This document shows positions 52,290 through 63,560 of a stretch of DNA of 64,000 nt, piece after piece. The stretch is taken from NCBI GenBank assembly GCA_028274465.1, contig CM051456.1, forward strand, positions 83,314,753-83,378,752. Reading direction: 5' to 3'. The stretch is from Plantago ovata (taxonomy: Eukaryota; Streptophyta; Magnoliopsida; Lamiales; Plantaginaceae). The notes beneath the pieces were generated by a model that did not search any database, was not told where the DNA came from, and saw only the letters and a list, made by a program, of their open reading frames with translations. The position numbers and the translations under genes were made by a program. Numbering within the stretch: position 1 is the stretch's first letter; every line of letters begins with the position of its first letter.

Positions 52290-53852
52290 GCGCGGACAGG
52301 AGTCGAGTCAAGGACTTTAAACAATGGCGCTATCCGGGAGGCAACCCGGAGATTTTATCGTTTTTTTTACCGCTTTAGATTTTATCTCACGAGTTTGATT
52401 GAGTATTATAGGTCACTTATACAAGCATTAGCTCTCACCTTGGATCCACTTTCGACGTTCGGGACGAGCGACGACGTTCAGGTTTGGAGAGGAGGCTATC
52501 GCTGGTTATCTCTATACTTATCTTGCTTATGATAAAGTCGTGAAATTTTTTGCATTTGCACGTTTACTGCTTTTCTAGGATAGTCTTGCATGTTTTATAT
52601 GGAGTTTATTGCCGAATTTTTTTGAACTTTTTTATTGAGTAGATCAACCGACTATGCCATTAATCGTATGCTTCATCTCTATGAATTTGTTTGAGGTTTT
52701 TCTCGCTTGGCTTGTCACATTTATGTATTGCACTTAGTTAAGCATGGTAGTCTCGACATCACTTAGTGGTGTTTTCTCTACTGCGGTTCACGAAGGCCTT
52801 TATAATAGGATGATGCATGTTAGGGTCTTATGGTTGTTTCCCAAGTAATTATGTACCTAAGAGGAAACAAGTCTTCACCATGCTTTGAGATTGCTAAATG
52901 CCTAGGAAGGAGGTAGTGTGAGGTTGTGTGATCCTTTGTTTATAACCTATTCTTTTGAATAGGTTTGGGGAGGGTTTACACCGTCATAGACTTGTTTCTG
53001 TTTTTCATTTTTCGTATCGTGAGTTTATTTTCCTTTTCCGTAAATTTTGTACTCCAACCTATTCTTTCGAATAGGTTTGGGGAAGTCGTGTGAGTCATTT
53101 TGTTTCTCTTTTTGTTATGCTACTGCTGGCTAGAAAAAACTCGAAAACAAAAGAAAGAAAAATTTCCAGAAAAAAAAAAAAAAGAGAAAAAGGAAAAAAA
53201 AAAAAAGAAGAATCTGGAAAGAAAAAAAGAAAAAAAAAAGAGAAGACCCGAAAAAAGCAAAGAAGGGTCCAAAAAAGAAAGCCAAATAGCAGTTTAGCAA
53301 AGTGTTGAGTCTTTTCCATTTTTGTAATGTTCTTAATCGTGTTTTTTCTATTTTTTATCTTTTTTGTCTTGAGTGTCATCTGTTCTAGACCACCCTCGTC
53401 CTGTCATTCAGGAAGTGGTGAATAGCTTAAGACTTTACTTGAGAGATGGGTAGAATAGGGGACATTTATCTTTTATAGGGAACCCTCCTTCATTTGATGA
53501 GAGCCAGTACTGGTTCGACCTCTTTTGAGGAAAAGTCTTAACATGGTGGAACAGCAGTAAGTCCTCAGATTCATAGGCACGGGGCAACCATTCGTATCTT
53601 AGCATGCTTCATTACGTCGTCACTGACTAGGTCCAGGTAGAGAATGTTACGAGAGACTATCTTGTCTTGACATAAGTGCTTATGTGGATGTGTATAAGTC
53701 AATCGAGGTATTCTTCAACCTATATTCATGCTTTGATTTATATGGTTTTTGTTCATATGTTATTTGGTAGATTCAGTAGATTAGTTCATTTTATTTGGCA
53801 TGAAACTCCATTTTTGTGTCTTGCATGTTTTTTGTATTAGAGTCTAGCTTAG
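52290..53852 (+). other. Short 3' non-coding region of F3
   Basis: The AGGCAA hairpin (52333-52350) is followed by ~190 bp unlike F1 or F2 (about 52360-52550), replacing ~2.1 kb of F1. Next come the shared 3' block, AACCTATTC hairpins (52944-52965 and 53056-53077) and the A/G tract (about 53140-53280). Confidence 0.75.
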
Positions 53853-53889
53853 TTGCTTGAGGACAAGCAAAGGTTCGGTTTGGGGAGTT
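53853..53889 (+). promoter_or_regulatory. AGGA-loop hairpin and polypurine tract of F3
   Basis: TTGCTTG-AGGA-CAAGCAA (53853-53870), then GGTTTGGGGAGTT and the LTR. Confidence 0.8.
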
Positions 53890-55212
53890 TGATGAATGTG
53901 TATTTTACACTTTCATTCGAGTCTTTTTCACCTATTTTAGCTATCCTCTATGTTAATTTAGCTATATTTTAGTACATTTTATTAGAATAGTGTCACGTTT
54001 CCCTTTAGATTTTATTTTACAGGTTTTGGTTGAAATCCGAAGATTTCCGGGCAATTATATTGAAGTTGACAAGGAATTGGTGTTCCAGAAGCCTATTTGG
54101 AGTTTCTGAAGGTTTTCGGATAGGATTTGGAGTCTAGGGGTCGAATATGGAGGTTAGAAGGCCACTAGAAGTCAGAAACCGAGTCCGAAAAGGTGAAGAA
54201 ATCAAAACCGCGTCGAAAACACGGAATTCCGCGAAAAAACCGGGGGGCGAACCGCGGCATGGCTGGGGCGAACCGCCCCGTGATATTTCGGGGCCTATAT
54301 ATAGTTGCTCAGTTTTCTCCGAAAATCATATCTTTCCAGGCCTACTTTCTCACCTCTCTCTATAGTTTTAGGTAGGGACTTCCCGGGGCCTGTCCTGGGA
54401 GTTCTGTAGCTTAGGGGATACTTTTTCATAGCGGATTGGAGCTCGTAGGATGGCAATTCTTCGGAGATTGACAACCTTCGGTAACTTGTATCTTAGAGTT
54501 TAATTTACTTATTTTATATATCTTTCAATATGTTTTCTTCTATGATTTCTATTGATTGCATGCCTATTATGAGTAGCTAAACTTATCGTTGGTGGTAGTA
54601 TGTGAATTCTTAGCGAAGGGAAGATAATCATGCTACTGGCTATATCGCGCATTATACTCCGTGTCATTGCTTTATTTCGTTGATCAGTTGTAACCAAAAT
54701 TCTCGTATGTTGTATTAATTATTATGCATAATTGGACACTTGTCGACCATCAGACCAATTATCTTCGTAGTGTTGAGTAATTACGGAACACATTAGGACA
54801 ATCATCAGACCAATTATCTTCGTAGTGTTGAGTAATTACGAAACACATTAGGACAATCGTGATTCACTTGTCAGACCAATTATCTTCGTAGTGCTTAATA
54901 TTTTCAACAGGACACTAGATTGATTCAAAGATCTCTATGCAAGACCGAGGAATTTATGCATGATTATCGACCCGTTATGTTAAGAAGGACCATACTATCA
55001 CCAATCTCCATTATCTGCTAGAAACCCCCTTTTGATATCTATCTGCTGTTTTATATTCCCTTGTTAAATAGATAAAACTAGTTATAGTCCTGAGAGAACG
55101 ACACTCGAGTCATTCTACTGCTACACTACGGTTTTCGTTGAAGTTGTGGATTGCCTTTGGCTAATTACAAATTTATTTGCTGAATCGAGACCTGACAAAT
55201 CTCCGTTCATCA
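53890..55212 (+). repeat. 3' LTR of F3 (1323 bp)
   Basis: It is nearly identical to the 5' LTR. The last bases are read in frame with G gag, so the open frame from 55146 overstates the gene. Confidence 0.9.
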
Positions 55213-55217
55213 GTGGA

Positions 55218-57395
55218 CCTATTATTGAACCTTTTGTAGATGAGATCGATCGTTTGTTTCAAAGGAGAAAGAGGAATTTGAATCTCGAGTTTGAAGGAGT
55301 AGCATCTAGAGCTTCCACTTCTGGTATTCAAGAAGAGTCTTCTTCTTATCTTTTGGAGCCAATTCTTGAATCTGTTTACTTGGAAGGTGAAATGGCGGAG
55401 CGGCCCATACGTACACTTACTAAGCCTACGGTTGGGGCTAGAGGACCAGCAATTGTCCTCAATGATGCCACAAGGAACTTGGAGATCAAGAATCACATGT
55501 TCCAACAACTACCCAAATTCTATGGGATGGCTAATGAGGATGTGATAGGGTACTTGAATGAGCTCGAGAACTTTGTTCTCCATCTTGGGCGACCAGGAGC
55601 TGGAGTTACGGATGATGATCTCCGCATGAAGGTCTTTTCTATGGGGCTAGGTGATCGTGCAAAGGCTTGGCTTAATACTTTGGAGGCCGGGTCTTTGACA
55701 ACATGGGACCATTGCTTTGATAAGTTCATGGAGCGTTACTACCCCGCTTCCAAGACAATGGCTATGAAGAGCCAAATTAGCTCCTTCGAGCAGAGGTATG
55801 ATGAGCCTTTCCACGAGGCCTATGATCGATTCATGGGGTTGCATCATCGATGCCCACATAACGGGTATGATAAAGGTCAGCTTCTCCAATTATTTTACAA
55901 TGGTTTACATCCCGAGATTCAATCTCAGGTGGATAGTATTTGTGGAGGTAGTATGGGGGAGTTGCTTCCTTCTCAAGCTGAAGTGAAGCTGGACATGATG
56001 TACCGGAATTCCCAAAACCGGAATGTGAGGGCTCGTGTGCTCCAAAAGGAGCAAAGAGGTGAGGCCAAGGTAGTAGTGGAACAAAATGCCTTCGATGGGT
56101 TCGCCCATGAAGTGAAGCAAGCTTTGAGGCAAAGCGTTCCTTCTCCTTCTACGGAAGTTTGTGGTGTGTGCAAGAACTATGGGCACCCGGCCTATTTATG
56201 CCGTTCTGAATTTGCTAGAGAGCAATATATCACGATCGATGTCCGTCAGGAAGTGTATGCTGCTGAGGGAGAGCAAGTAGTCGGAGATGTGAACTACGGG
56301 CAAGGATATGGCAATGTGAGGCCACAAAACCATGGGCCCCGAGGAGGGTACCAGAATCAAGGCAACCGTGGTTATCTTCACAACCCGGATCAAAATGCCT
56401 ATGGGCCTAATCAAGATAGAAGTCGTCTCAGCTATGGGAACAATTGGTATGAAGGAGCACCGCCTTCTAATCCTACACCTCCACCTCAGGTTGCTAGTTC
56501 GGGACCACAAGGTGGAGGGGTGCTTCCTTCACCTCTTGTCTCTTCTCTCAACGATCTTGTGTTGAAAACAAATAAGTTTATGGAGCATTACTATCGTAAT
56601 GAAGCTACTAACAATCAGCGGTTTGAGAAGCTTGAGGCTAGTAGTAGCAACCTCCATAAGAAGTTGCAAGAGCTGATAGATCGGGGGGCTATTAGAGAGC
56701 AAGGGAAGTTTCCCGGAAACACGGAGAAGGCTATGGCCATAACCGTGGTGACTGATTTGCCCGTGGAACTCACGGTTGTGAGAGACAATGCACTAGTTGA
56801 GGTGCCAAGTTTCAAGATAACTGAAACTTGCAAGGTGAGTGAGGAGCTTGAGACTCCTAAGGTAGTTGTGGAAGAGAAAGTGGTCGCACAATCTGATGCG
56901 ATAGTGGAAGAAGTGAATGAAAACTCATCGTCTGAGGATGAGTTGGTGGATATGGTGGAAGTGCCTATCCAAGAGAGCTTTGATGTGGAAATCGGCTTGG
57001 GTAAGAAGGATGGAATAGTGGCAACTCTAGACACGGGAGCGGGTGTGAATGTCATACCTTTGAACGTGTACGAAGAGTTGGGTTTGTCTGGCTTAAGACC
57101 AATGAAGTGCATGGTGCAATTGGCGAACGGGTCTATGAAGAAGCCATTGGGTGTGATCGAGAATCTAGTGGTAAGAGTCGCCGGTGTAGAGGTCAAGACG
57201 AACTTCATCGTCATGCCTACATCCTCCGCAAAGCTCAAGGATGTGGTTCTTTTGGGTAGAGCCTTCATCAACAAAGTACATATGGTGATAGACATGTACC
57301 GTCGTACATGTAGCTTCGAGGTAAATGGCAAGCAACATACGTTGCGAGCCATAATTAATTCATATGCTTATGTTGATACTAACGAACTTGTATGA
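55218..57395 (+). pseudogene. gag-protease of G (main part, uninterrupted)
   Basis: It has 725 codons plus stop, continuing the eight codons at 48619-48642, so the ancestral protein had 733 residues. There is no stop or frameshift. The gag core runs from about residue 80 to 250 (GPAIVLNDATRNLEIKNHMFQQLPKFYG), with a CCHC knuckle CGVCKNYGHPAYLC (about 323-336), a Tyr/Gly/Asn-rich linker, a probable coiled coil near 480-520, and an aspartic protease with LDTGAG at about 612-617 and VVLLGRAF near its end. The frame ends in TGA with no RT downstream. Before F3 landed the gene was apparently intact. Confidence 0.9.
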
Positions 57396-57542
57396 TTCTT
57401 TGGTCCTCTTTATGTTCGTCAAGATGTGCAGGGACTTGATGCTTTGAAAAGCACTTGGACGGGGAAGTCTAGTACCCGATGCGAAATTGATCCCGCATGA
57501 GCTAAGACGAGTCGAGCCAACGACTTTTAAACGAAGGCGCTT

Positions 57543-57560
57543 CTCGGGAGGCAACCCGAG
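57543..57560 (+). other. Hairpin with AGGCAA loop after gag-protease, G
   Basis: CTCGGG-AGGCAA-CCCGAG. The loop equals that of F and the arms differ at both partners. Confidence 0.7.
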
Positions 57561-57667
57561 GTTGTAGGTAATTGCATATATATTAGAAGCACGTTTAAAT
57601 TTTGTTTCGTTGATTAGACAAGGTTTTTGGGGTGAAAAACGACATCATCGAAAATCTGGAAACAGAG

Positions 57668-57817
57668 CCAAGCAAAGCGCTTGGAATGGCCAAGCGGTCC
57701 GCTTGAAATTCCAGAAAGTTTTGCAACTTCCTGGAAATTCAAGCGGAGCGCCTGGAGACTCCCAAGCGCTCCGCTTGCCAAGCGAACCGCTTGGCTCCCG
57801 CCAAGCGGTCCGCCTGG
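57668..57817 (+). repeat. AAGCG palindrome array downstream of gag-protease, G
   Basis: Copies at 57668 (one mismatch), 57691, 57777 (GCCAAGCG-AAC-CGCTTGGC, 8-bp arms) and 57801 (one mismatch), plus weaker ones between. The centre AAC of the 57777 copy equals that of family F. Confidence 0.85.
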
Positions 57818-57989
57818 ACCCTGTACCCAGATTTTCCTCGTTTTTCCATTCTTCTCACCTTTGCGCACCCGTTTTCACATGTTTCTTGAGTCCTTTCAGG
57901 TACTACTCATATATAGGAGATTGGACACGAACCTTTATCCCAGGGAAGTGTACTTTCAATCCAATTTTTCCTTTTCATTCAACTTTTCT

Positions 57990-58030
57990 TTGCTCGAGGA
58001 CGAGCAAAAGTTTAGGTTTGGGGAGGGGGT
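57990..58030 (+). promoter_or_regulatory. Internal AGGA-loop hairpin with polypurine tract, G
   Basis: TTGCTCG-AGGA-CGAGCAA (57990-58007) is followed by AAGTTTAGGTTTGGGGAGGG. It is a second, diverged copy of the signal before the 3' LTR, 1.45 kb upstream of it. Confidence 0.65.
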
Positions 58031-59443
58031 ATTGGATTTTCAGTACTATATGCTTGTGTGGTTCGTACATGCCTGACTTTACTCAAGTTCATGTGATTTG
58101 TCGTGTTTTTTTCAAATTTTTGCATGCATATCATCCCTAGATTAGTTGTTGCACGTTGTTGTGTGTGGAGTTTATTGCCAAGTCTTTTGAACTTTTTTAT
58201 TGAGTAGACTAAGTGTTTATGACCATTGATCATATGTTGCATCACTTTGCAAGTAGTTTGAGGCTTGTCTCGCTTGGTTTGTCACATTCGCATGTGCACT
58301 AGTTAAGCTTAGTAGTATCGACATCACCTTGAGTGGTGTTTCTTCTGCTGTGGTTCACGATGGCCTTATTAAATGATGCATGTTAGAGTCTATGGTTGTA
58401 ACCCGTGTAATTATGTACGTAAGAGGCGACAAGTTCTTCACCTCGATTAGAGATTGCCAAATGCCTAGGAAGGAGGTAGTGTGAGGTGTGCGATTCCTTG
58501 TATTAAACCTATTCTATCGAATAGGTTTGGGGAGGGGGTTGCCTTATTTGATCTTGTCTTTCGTCTTTGAGTCATCGTAAAGTTTCCCTTTTTCTTTTTC
58601 TTTTTGTTTTGTGTCTCAACCTATTCTTTTGAATAGGTTTGGGGAGGTGTCTTTGTAAAAGAGTCTTTCCTTTTTCTTTTTCGTCTTTGTGCTCAAACCT
58701 ATTCTTTCGAATAGGTTTGGGGAGGTGTTTTTGACACATAGTACTGCTGCTTGCCCCTATATAAAAAAAAAAAAGGAAAGAGAAAAAGAAAAGAAGAAAA
58801 AAAAAGAGAAAAGAAAAAGAGAAAAGAAAATAAAAAAAAGAAGAAAGAAAATAAAGAATAAGACCCAAAAGCAAAAGAAGGGTCGTTGCAAGTCAAAAGC
58901 AGTCTTGTAGTGTCAAGTGTCATGTAAATATTTTGTCCTTGTGAAGTGTCGAGTTGTAAATTCTATCTTTCGTTTCGTGTCGCCTTTGTCCAAGGCCTGT
59001 TCTTCACCACCCTCGTCTTGCTATTCAAGAAGTGGTTGAAAGAGGCTCATTCTTGAGAGTCTGGGTAGAATAGGGGAGTGTTATCTTTCTAAGGGAACCC
59101 TCCTTCTTTTGATGAGAGCCAGTATTGGTTCTCCCTCTGTTGAGGAAAAGTCTCGCTTGGTGAACAGTAGTAAGCCCTCGGTTTCATAGGCACGGGGCAA
59201 TTGTAGTATGATAACATGCATCATTGTGTCGTTATCGACCAGGTCCAGGTAGAAGATGTTACGAAAGACTCCTTTGTTTAACCAAGTGCACATGAGAATG
59301 TGTATATTCGCAATCGAGGCATACTTCAACCTACTTGCATGTCATGCTCATTTGGTTTTGTTCATAAGCATTTGGTAGATTCAATAGATTAGTTCACTTT
59401 ACTTGGCATGAGACTCCTTTTGTGTTGCATTTAGGATAGTTTG
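58031..59443 (+). other. 3' non-coding region of G
   Basis: It has blocks shared with F (near 58300-58530), three AACCTATTC hairpins (58505-58528, 58618-58639 and 58695-58718) each followed by TTTGGGGAGG, and an A/G tract (58765-58885). No coding frame. Confidence 0.7.
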
Positions 59444-59480
59444 TTGCTTGAGGACAAGCAAAGGTTTGGTTTGGGGAGTT
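59444..59480 (+). promoter_or_regulatory. AGGA-loop hairpin and polypurine tract of G
   Basis: TTGCTTG-AGGA-CAAGCAA (59444-59461), then GGTTTGGGGAGTT and the LTR. Confidence 0.8.
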
Positions 59481-60897
59481 TGATGAACGTATTTTTGACG
59501 CGTTCATCTTGTCTTTTTTACCTTCTTTTGCTATCTTCTAGCCTTGTTTTTTGGTTAGTTTTGTAGAATAGTGTCACGTTTTGTGTTTTTTGCATTTTCA
59601 GGCACTTAGGTACGAAACGGCGTTTTTGGAGCTAAAAACGAGCCTTTTTGATGGAAAAGATGGCCCCGTTGAAGTTCCCCAATCTCCGTGGCTTGTTCGT
59701 AAGTGTTTGAGCATCAATAAGAATCGAGAAGGATGAGTCCAAGGGACCCGAGGGCCATGCGAGGGCAAAAAGATTGAGTTTGAAGACAAAAATCTGTCCA
59801 GGAGCCAAGCTAAGCGCCTGGAATAGTGAAGCGCTCCGCTTCATTTTCCAGGAGCTTTGGCACAGAAGCCAAGCGAAGCGCTTGGAGTTCCAAAGCGCGA
59901 GTTCCAAAGCGCTTCGCTTGCCAAGCGCTCCGCTTGGCTTCTCCAAGCGGTCCGCTTGGAAGCGGTTACGTTTTCGGATTTTCCTTCTTAGATCTGATCT
60001 TCAGTCCTTTTTTGAATATCTTTGGAACGGTAGCTTCGTTTTGGAGAGCTCCTAAGCCCCAAAACTCAGCGAAAACTCAGATTACATTGTATTTTAGCTT
60101 GGGATTCAAGATTTTGATTTTAATTCGTCCTTTGTAATCATCTACGGAGAGGTTTTCTTTGCTTTCCACCGATTAGTGACAGCGTTGGTGGTAACTTGTA
60201 TCACTCTCTTGTCTTGTAGTTTGATATGATGTATTCTGATTATTATTCATATGAATTGATGTCTATGTTGATGAATATGAGTAGCTAAATCTTTTGTGTT
60301 GGTGGTAGAATGTAGAATATGCATGCTATGGGTTATGTTTATGCTTACATGAGATTGTGATTCAATCTTGCTGCAAATTCCTTCATATGATTCTTAGTTG
60401 CCTATAAAATATATTCGAATTGAGTATAGTGACAAACTCTTGGTCAATGAAAGCTATAGGATTGTATGTTAGAGATTTGCAGCATGCTACATAAATGGTG
60501 TTAGTGACAAGCACCTCTAAAGTATTGATAGTGGTCTTTTATGATGTGTGTCTTGAAAGTTACCTAGACGAGTTGCTTAGCAGACTTGATCGAAGGTTTT
60601 ACGCACTGAACTTGTGAGCATATTCGTAACCCATGCATGTGTATTTGATTTCTACCACCAACCGTTTTCCAAACTTGATTACAACAATCTGATTTCTCGT
60701 TGCTTTGTTCAAAGAAAACGATTCTTTAAACATTTGAACTCGTTGACTGAAATTACTAGCAAAAACCTCAAGCAAAGCCACGTTAGGTCCCGAGAGAACG
60801 ACACTCGGGGACAACTTGCCATTGCACTCTAGTTTGTGTAGTGATAAGTGTTCTTAGGCTTTTAAACAAATTTAATTGGTGAAAAACGATATCATCA
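59481..60897 (+). repeat. 3' LTR of G (1417 bp)
   Basis: It matches the 5' LTR closely and has a 14-bp tandem duplication in the palindrome cluster (about 59886-59913). Confidence 0.9.
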
Positions 60898-61206
60898 ATG
60901 TAATATTAGTAGATTTGACGATAGAATGCTTAATTTTTGGGTATGAGGATTTATGATGGTAGAATTTTTCGCTGCTATGGTATGAATTGAGCCTTGTTAT
61001 CAAGGATATTGGTTGTCTAGTAAGAGCATAATGTGATGTATTGCATGTAGTAGTTACATTGGTATGTTGCATGATGAAGTAGCTAGGCTAGATATTACGG
61101 TTTGGGGAGCTCGATTGATGATTTTATCACTTGTGTGTTTCGCTCTTACACTAGCATATGCATGAGTCAGTTTTGTGTCATACGAGGTGCTAACTGCTGT
61201 TTGTAG
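60898..61206 (+). other. F2 resumes: intron-like non-coding sequence
   Basis: After the ATGTA duplication the sequence matches F1 26585-26888 and ends in CTAAC...GTTTGTAG, the same putative 3' splice site. Confidence 0.55.
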
Positions 61207-61453
61207 GTACCATATCAAGGGAAAGAAGCATTCCCGTATGATTGCTATGAAGAACCATGTCAAGGAAGGTGACCTCGTTGGATGTGCGTTCGAGCCAAGG
61301 AGTTTTTCAACAACGACGTGGATTATCCAAGAGGAGGAGCTAGAGTACACCTGGAGTAAGGACTCCTATGCCTATTCATGCACCACCGAAGGGACAGAAA
61401 CCATTATTACGTCAGCAATCCATCACAAGGACTGCAAAGTTCGAGTGAACTAG
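61207..61453 (+). pseudogene. Accessory ORF copy in F2, truncated by TAG
   Basis: It matches F1 26889-27150 with some substitutions and a short in-frame loss near 61255. TAG 61451-61453 stands where F1 has TGG (Trp). The frame is otherwise kept, so it may have coded until recently. Product unknown. Confidence 0.45.
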
Positions 61454-63523
61454 AAGGCACCGGGACATTCTCGCCGCGACGGATTCAATCATGAGTTCGC
61501 AGTTGCTAGAAGGTTCCGAAGCGCTAGATTGGTTCCAATACATAATGACATGGGTACCCAGCACCTTGTTGGGGTGCCCCTTGCCTGCCTCTAAAGGGAG
61601 CATCATATAGACATCGGTCGGATCCACCGTAGAGAATGTGGTCGAAATTGGAGAAAAAGGTAGAAGACTTCTGAGTATCCGAGCAGCTTACTGAAACCTT
61701 CTCGTGGTATAAAACGTTGGAGGGGGAGGTCCAGTTACCACTGCCCTTTCCCCTTCAACAGTTCACATCCTATTGGAGGGCTTCAGGATGGAGGATTCCA
61801 TCACAGCGGTGGCTAATCTTGAGAATTCTACCTGCCACTACAACTCTACTAGTGAGGATGTGCGTGACAGTAGTGACAATGAAGGCCATACGGGCAATGA
61901 TGATACTAACGGAGGAGTTGTTCCTATCCGGCCCATAATTGAAACTACCAGGCCTACCAGAAGACCTGATGACACCCTATAAAGCTCCCGGAGCAGTTCC
62001 AATAACTCACAAGCAGCACACTCAGCCGACCGAGGCCAAACCATGGGGTAACATCTAGTATCACATCTTATTTCCTCATTTTCTTACTGCTAGGGACTAG
62101 CGTTAATTTCATGAGGGGGGGTGGGATTTAAGTGATCTGATGTTGTTAGTTTGGAGCTTGGTATTGGTAGGATGAGTATAGTACCTTGCATGTTTTATCC
62201 ACCCACATTTGCATTTGCACGTTTACCGCTTTCTTAGTTTTTTAGGTTGCATTCACTGCATTCACTACATTCATCCTAGGATAGTCTTGCATGTTTTATA
62301 TGGAGTTTATTGCCGAATTTTTTGAACTTTTTTATTGGGTAGATCAACTAACTATGCCATTAATCGTATGCTTCATCTCTATGAATTTGTTTGAGGTTTT
62401 TCTCGCTTGGCTTGTCACATTTATGTATTGCACTTAGTTAAGCATGGTAGTCTCGACATCACTTAGTGGTGTTTTCTCTACTGCGGTTCACGAAGGCCTT
62501 TATAATAGGATGATGCATGTTAGGGTCTTATGGTTGTTTTCCCGAGTAATTATGTACCTAAGAGGCAACAAGTCTTCACCATGCATTGAGATTGCTAAAT
62601 GCCTAGGAAGGAGGTAGTGTGAGGTTGTGTGATCCTTTGTTTATGACCTATTCTTCCGAATAGGTTTGGGGAGGGGGTGTTTTTCATTTTCGTATCGTGA
62701 GTTTATTTTTCCTTTTTCGTGAATTTTGTACTCTAACCTATTCTTTCGAATAGGTTAGGGGAAGCCGTGTGAGTCATTTTGTTTCTCTTTTTGTTATGCT
62801 ACTGCTGGCTAAAAAAAAAATCGAAAAAAAAAGAAAAATTTCCAGAAAAAAAAAGAGAAAAAGAAAAAGAAAAAAAAGAATCTGGAAAGAAAAAAAGAAA
62901 AAAAAGAGAAGACCCCAAAAAAGCAAAGAAGGGTCCAAAAAAGAAAGCCAAATAGCATTTTAGCAAAGTGTTGAGTCTTATTTTTCATTTTTGTAATGTT
63001 CGTAATCGTGTTGTAATTTTCTATTTTTATCTTTTTTGTCTTGAGTGTCATCTGTTCTAGACCACCCTTGTCCTGCCATTCAGGAAGTGGTGAATAGCTT
63101 AAGACTTTACTTGAGAGATGGATAGAATAGGGGAGAGTTATCTTTTATAGGGAACCCTCCTTCGTTTGATGAGAGCCAGTACCGGTTCGACCTCTTTTGA
63201 GGAAAAGTCTTAACATGGTGGAACAGCAGTAAGTCCTCAGTTTCATAGGGACGGGGCAACCATTCGTATCTTAGCATGCTTCATTACGTCGTCACTGACT
63301 AGGTCCAGGTAGAGAATGTTACGAGAGACTATCTTGTCTTGACATAAGTGCTTATGTGGATGTGTATATGTCAATCGAGGTACTCTTCAACCTATATTCA
63401 TGCTTTGATTTATATGGTTTTTGTTCATATGTTATTTGGTAAATTCAGTAGATTAGTTCATTTTATTTGGCATGAGACTCCATTTTGTGTCTTGCATGTT
63501 TTTTGTATTAGAGTCTAGCTTAG
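61454..63523 (+). other. Remainder of the F2 3' region
   Basis: It is collinear with F1: degenerate sequence including an acidic Ser/Asn-rich frame (61773-61982), the shared 3' block, AACCTATTC-type hairpins (62646-62665 and 62735-62756) and the A/G tract (62810-62945). Confidence 0.65.
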
Positions 63524-63560
63524 TTGCTTGAGGACAAGCAAAAGTTCGGTTTGGGGAGTT
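63524..63560 (+). promoter_or_regulatory. AGGA-loop hairpin and polypurine tract of F2
   Basis: TTGCTTG-AGGA-CAAGCAA (63524-63541), then GGTTTGGGGAGTT and the LTR. Confidence 0.8.

Larger units (their letters stand above)
48643..55212 (+). mobile_element. Element F3: Athila-like gag-protease element inside G
   Basis: It is complete, with LTRs of 1324 and 1323 bp and target duplication GTGGA (48638-48642 and 55213-55217). Its 3' internal region is much shorter than in F1 and F2 and lacks the palindrome array and accessory ORF. Being innermost, it is the youngest of this nest. Confidence 0.93.
47073..60897 (+). mobile_element. Element G: second Athila-like gag-protease family, split by F3
   Basis: The LTRs are 47073-48475 and 59481-60897, with target duplication ATGTA (47068-47072 and 60898-60902) inside F2. 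The primer site is of the tRNA-Asp type. Gag-protease is distinct from F but clearly related, and again no RT or integrase follows. Its internal region is cut by F3 at 48642/55213. The only difference in LTR length is a 14-bp duplication in the right LTR. Confidence 0.92.

Noticed and set aside
55146..55217. Start of G gag at 55146
   Set aside because: These codons are the end of the F3 LTR and the target duplication; the true start is at 48619.
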